From Alphaproteobacteria bacterium (GTDB taxonomy: Bacteria > Pseudomonadota > Alphaproteobacteria > Rickettsiales > SXRF01): a DNA stretch of 64,000 nt. Shown here piece by piece: positions 62,051 through 64,000 of the stretch. Where the stretch lies: assembly GCA_025362975.1 (NCBI GenBank), contig JANYES010000023.1, forward strand, positions 58,510-122,509, read 5' to 3'. Every line of letters begins with the position of its first letter. The stretch's first letter is position 1. Both the position numbers and the translations under genes were made by a program. Under the pieces are notes generated by a model. That model did not search any database, had not been told where the DNA came from, and was given only the letters and a program-made list of their open reading frames with translations.

Positions 62051-63276
62051 AGCGCCGCGTTGTCGTCAGTGGGATGGGCGGGGTAACATCACTGGGTGAC
62101 GACTGGGCCAGCATCCGCGCACGCATGGCAGCGGGTGAAACCGGTATCCGTGTCATGGAAGACTGGAGCCGCTATCAGGATATCCATACGCGCCTTGCCG
62201 CGCCAATTCTGAACTTCGCACCGGAAGACATGTACCCGCGCAAAAAACTGCGGTCCATGGGGCGCGTAGCGCGCCTTGCCGTCTATGCCACTGACCGCGC
62301 GCTGGCGGATGCGGGGCTGAAGGACGACCCGCTAGTGCGCTCGGGGCGCACGGGCATCGCCTATGGTTCATCATTCGGCAGCCCCGATTCAGTGTTGGGT
62401 TTTTATGAACTTAAAATGAACGGCTCATCCAAAAACCTCAACGCCACGAATTATATCCGCATGATGAGCCATACGACGAGCGTGAATATCGGCATTTTCT
62501 TTGGCGTGACAGGTCGCATCATCCCCACTTCCTGCGCCTGCGCGTCGGGCAGCCAGGGCATCGGGTATGCCTATGAAGCCATCGCCTCTGGCAAGGCCGA
62601 TATCATGATTGCTGGCGGGGCCGAAGAACTCGACATCACCGATGCCGCTACGTTCGATACGCTCTACGCCACCAGCACCAAAAACAACGCGCCCCATACT
62701 ACGCCGCGTCCGTTTGACCGCGACCGCGACGGTTTAGTCATAGGCGAAGGCGCGGCCACGCTCATCCTTGAAGAATATGAACATGCCGTGGCGCGTGGCG
62801 CACCGATTTATACAGAACTTGCCGGGTTTGGCACCAACTCGGACGGCTATCACGCCACGCACCCGCAGGCCAGCACCATCAAACAAGCCCTCAAACTTGC
62901 TCTTGAAGACGCAGGAATCAGCGCCGAAAACATCGGCTTCATTAGCGGCCATGGCACGGCCACGCAGTTTGGCGATAATGTCGAAGCGGAAGCTACCTAT
63001 AAGGTGATGGGAGGGAAGATTCCCTTCCATTCGCTTAAAGGACATTTCGGTCATTCCCTGGGCGCGTGCGGTGCGATTGAAGCGTGGCTTGGCATTGAAA
63101 TGATGCGCGACGGATGGTTCTGCCCCACGGCTAATTTAGAAAATATCGACGAGCAATGCGCTCCGCTCAATTACGTGATGCAGGAACCGCGTGCATTGGA
63201 TATCGACTACCTGATGTCCAATAACTTCGCCTTCGGCGGCATCAACACGTCGCTTATCTTTAAGAATATAGGTTAG
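62047..63276 (+). CDS. apeR: Beta-ketoacyl synthase of the aryl polyene cluster (FabF-like)
   Basis: A 409-residue ketosynthase. PTSCACASGSQGIGYAYEAI contains the active-site Cys, GFISGHGTATQFGDNVEA and FHSLKGHFGHSLGACGAIEA the two His, and NNFAFGGINTSLIFKN the C-terminal motif. Unlike apeO it is intact. It is the last gene of the cluster, with no terminator recognised in the following 140 bases. Confidence 0.92.
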   Translation: MKRRVVVSGMGGVTSLGDDWASIRARMAAGETGIRVMEDWSRYQDIHTRLAAPILNFAPEDMYPRKKLRSMGRVARLAVYATDRALADAGLKDDPLVRSGRTGIAYGSSFGSPDSVLGFYELKMNGSSKNLNATNYIRMMSHTTSVNIGIFFGVTGRIIPTSCACASGSQGIGYAYEAIASGKADIMIAGGAEELDITDAATFDTLYATSTKNNAPHTTPRPFDRDRDGLVIGEGAATLILEEYEHAVARGAPIYTELAGFGTNSDGYHATHPQASTIKQALKLALEDAGISAENIGFISGHGTATQFGDNVEAEATYKVMGGKIPFHSLKGHFGHSLGACGAIEAWLGIEMMRDGWFCPTANLENIDEQCAPLNYVMQEPRALDIDYLMSNNFAFGGINTSLIFKNIG

Positions 63277-63425
63277 ATGCATGAACCTTTAGCGGCTCCA
63301 ATAAATCGACGGGCTCTGCTTTTGAGTAAATAATTAATTTTAGCGGCTTCTTCCTCATTGACCGCCATATAACAAAAGGTGTTTTTCCTCTTCCGGGGCT
63401 ACAAAATATGTTTTAACCTGTGATA

Positions 63426-63623
63426 ATGGTTAATGAAAGAGACTTATATGCATCCGCTAAGTTGCTTATAAAGCAACATGGTAGTAATGCTGAGGATGTT
63501 GCTATGGAAAAAATGCTTCTCTATATGCAGCGTGATGACGTGAAAGGTGCATCAGTATGGCTGGCGATCATGAATGCAATAAACGACCTGACAATGCGGG
63601 AGCAGCAAAAGCATCTTCATTAA
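63426..63623 (+). CDS. Small conserved-type hypothetical protein, 65 residues
   Basis: The frame from ATG 63426 gives MVNERDLYASAKLLIKQHG, SNAEDVAMEKMLLYMQRDD and VWLAIMNAINDL. This resembles a family of very small helical proteins common in Alphaproteobacteria (recalled pattern, not searched). No motif suggests a function. It lies 150 bases after the aryl polyene cluster. Confidence 0.55.
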   Translation: MVNERDLYASAKLLIKQHGSNAEDVAMEKMLLYMQRDDVKGASVWLAIMNAINDLTMREQQKHLH

Positions 63624-63808
63624 GCCACTTTCTTGATTCTACCGCATTCCTGATTACCTTACTGATAGTACTAGGTGTGTTAAATTATGGGTGGGTTATA
63701 TGGCCGTCTTTGAGTACGGTATGGGCGCTGCTTAACGGAACCATTATCGTAGGTATTCTAATTGCTGGTATATCCATTAGATGCTTTCGCGGCAGACAAA
63801 AGCCCTGA
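63557..63808 (+). CDS. Possible small membrane protein
   Basis: A frame of up to 83 residues starting inside the preceding small gene. Two hydrophobic helices are clear (residues about 29-50 and 54-74, STAFLITLLIVLGVLNYGWV, then TIIVGILIAGISI). The first 20 residues are probably a shadow of the overlapping gene, and the true start is uncertain. It is included because two helices in so short a frame are unlikely to be random. Confidence 0.35.
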   Translation: MAGDHECNKRPDNAGAAKASSLSHFLDSTAFLITLLIVLGVLNYGWVIWPSLSTVWALLNGTIIVGILIAGISIRCFRGRQKP

Positions 63809-63891
63809 AAGAAAGTCAATCTAGCACCCTTGCAACACATAATATTCTGTAATTAAAATATTAATATGGCAACAGTTTTCCGGACACATTG

Positions 63892-64000
63892 TTAAGCGGA
63901 TATTTGCATGGTTTCGTATTCCACTGGTGACAGGTAATCGTTAGCGGAATGGGTTCTGATTCTGTTATAGAACACCTCTATATATTCAAAGATCGCATAC
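63892..64000 (-). mobile_element. IS3-family transposase (OrfB), C-terminal end, cut by the window edge
   Basis: Read on the minus strand, the last codons before TAA at 63892 give [20 protein letters not shown] and LSPVEYE, the conserved end of the IS3-family integrase-like OrfB. The terminal inverted repeat should lie within the next 50 bases, in or near CAACAGTTTTCCGGACA (63870-63886). The exact end cannot be fixed without the other terminus. Confidence 0.88.

Overview
The window looks like the chromosome of a Gram-negative, probably alphaproteobacterial, organism. The class is inferred from gene content: an Rrf2 regulator beside a YezD-type small protein, Ku/LigD, an MlaA lipoprotein, and a small protein near 63.5 kb of a type I associate with Alphaproteobacteria. 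The order cannot be named. Base composition is moderately GC-rich, except for an AT-richer island at about 49.9-53.9 kb.

Layout. 0-5.3 kb: tail of an ATPase-like regulator, a hybrid histidine kinase, and a two-partner secretion pair whose TpsB gene carries an in-frame amber codon. 5.3-17 kb: Rrf2 regulator with a frameshifted YezD-type gene, GIY-YIG protein, two aldo/keto reductases, CorA, an unknown protein, an unusual debranching enzyme with a duplicated N-terminal module, and a LysR/pirin/FMN reductase/extradiol dioxygenase redox group. 17-22.7 kb: surface-glycan genes (gmd remnant, frameshifted acyltransferase, sugar aminotransferase, hexapeptide acetyltransferase, GT2 and a GT-C-like membrane protein). 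22.7-26 kb: a probable restriction-modification pair co-transcribed with ogt, then an alcohol dehydrogenase pseudogene. 26-38.5 kb: a type I secretion locus with TolC, ABC and membrane-fusion genes, a MotA/MotB-like proton-channel pair, and a divergent 1847-residue RTX protein. The arrangement recalls the Salmonella SPI-4 SiiABCDEF system. 38.6-41.3 kb: Ku and a LigD that lacks its ligase domain. 41.3-49.4 kb: envelope genes (AsmA-like, DUF2784, MlaA, lipoprotein hydrolase) and a KaiC-like/histidine kinase pair.

49.7-53.9 kb: tRNA-Leu(CAG) followed by a tyrosine integrase, an unknown gene, an AlpA regulator and a chimeric remnant of a primase-polymerase joined to a helicase. That remnant runs directly into the 3' part of apeI. 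53.9-63.3 kb: the distal half of an aryl polyene (APE) pigment cluster, apeI(truncated)-J-K-L-M-N-O-P-Q-R. Nearly all of its genes overlap by a few bases. The ketosynthase apeO is out of frame at a run of eight C. The acyl carrier proteins and the AMP ligase expected upstream are absent. The window ends in an IS3-family transposase fragment.

A recurring theme is gene damage in surface and secretion functions: amber codons in tpsB and in the membrane-fusion gene, a gmd remnant, frameshifts in the acyltransferase, the YezD-type gene and apeO, and internal deletions in one kinase receiver domain and possibly in LigD. TAG also ends several intact genes here, so general stop-codon reassignment is unlikely. 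Sequencing error and real decay cannot be told apart from this sequence alone.
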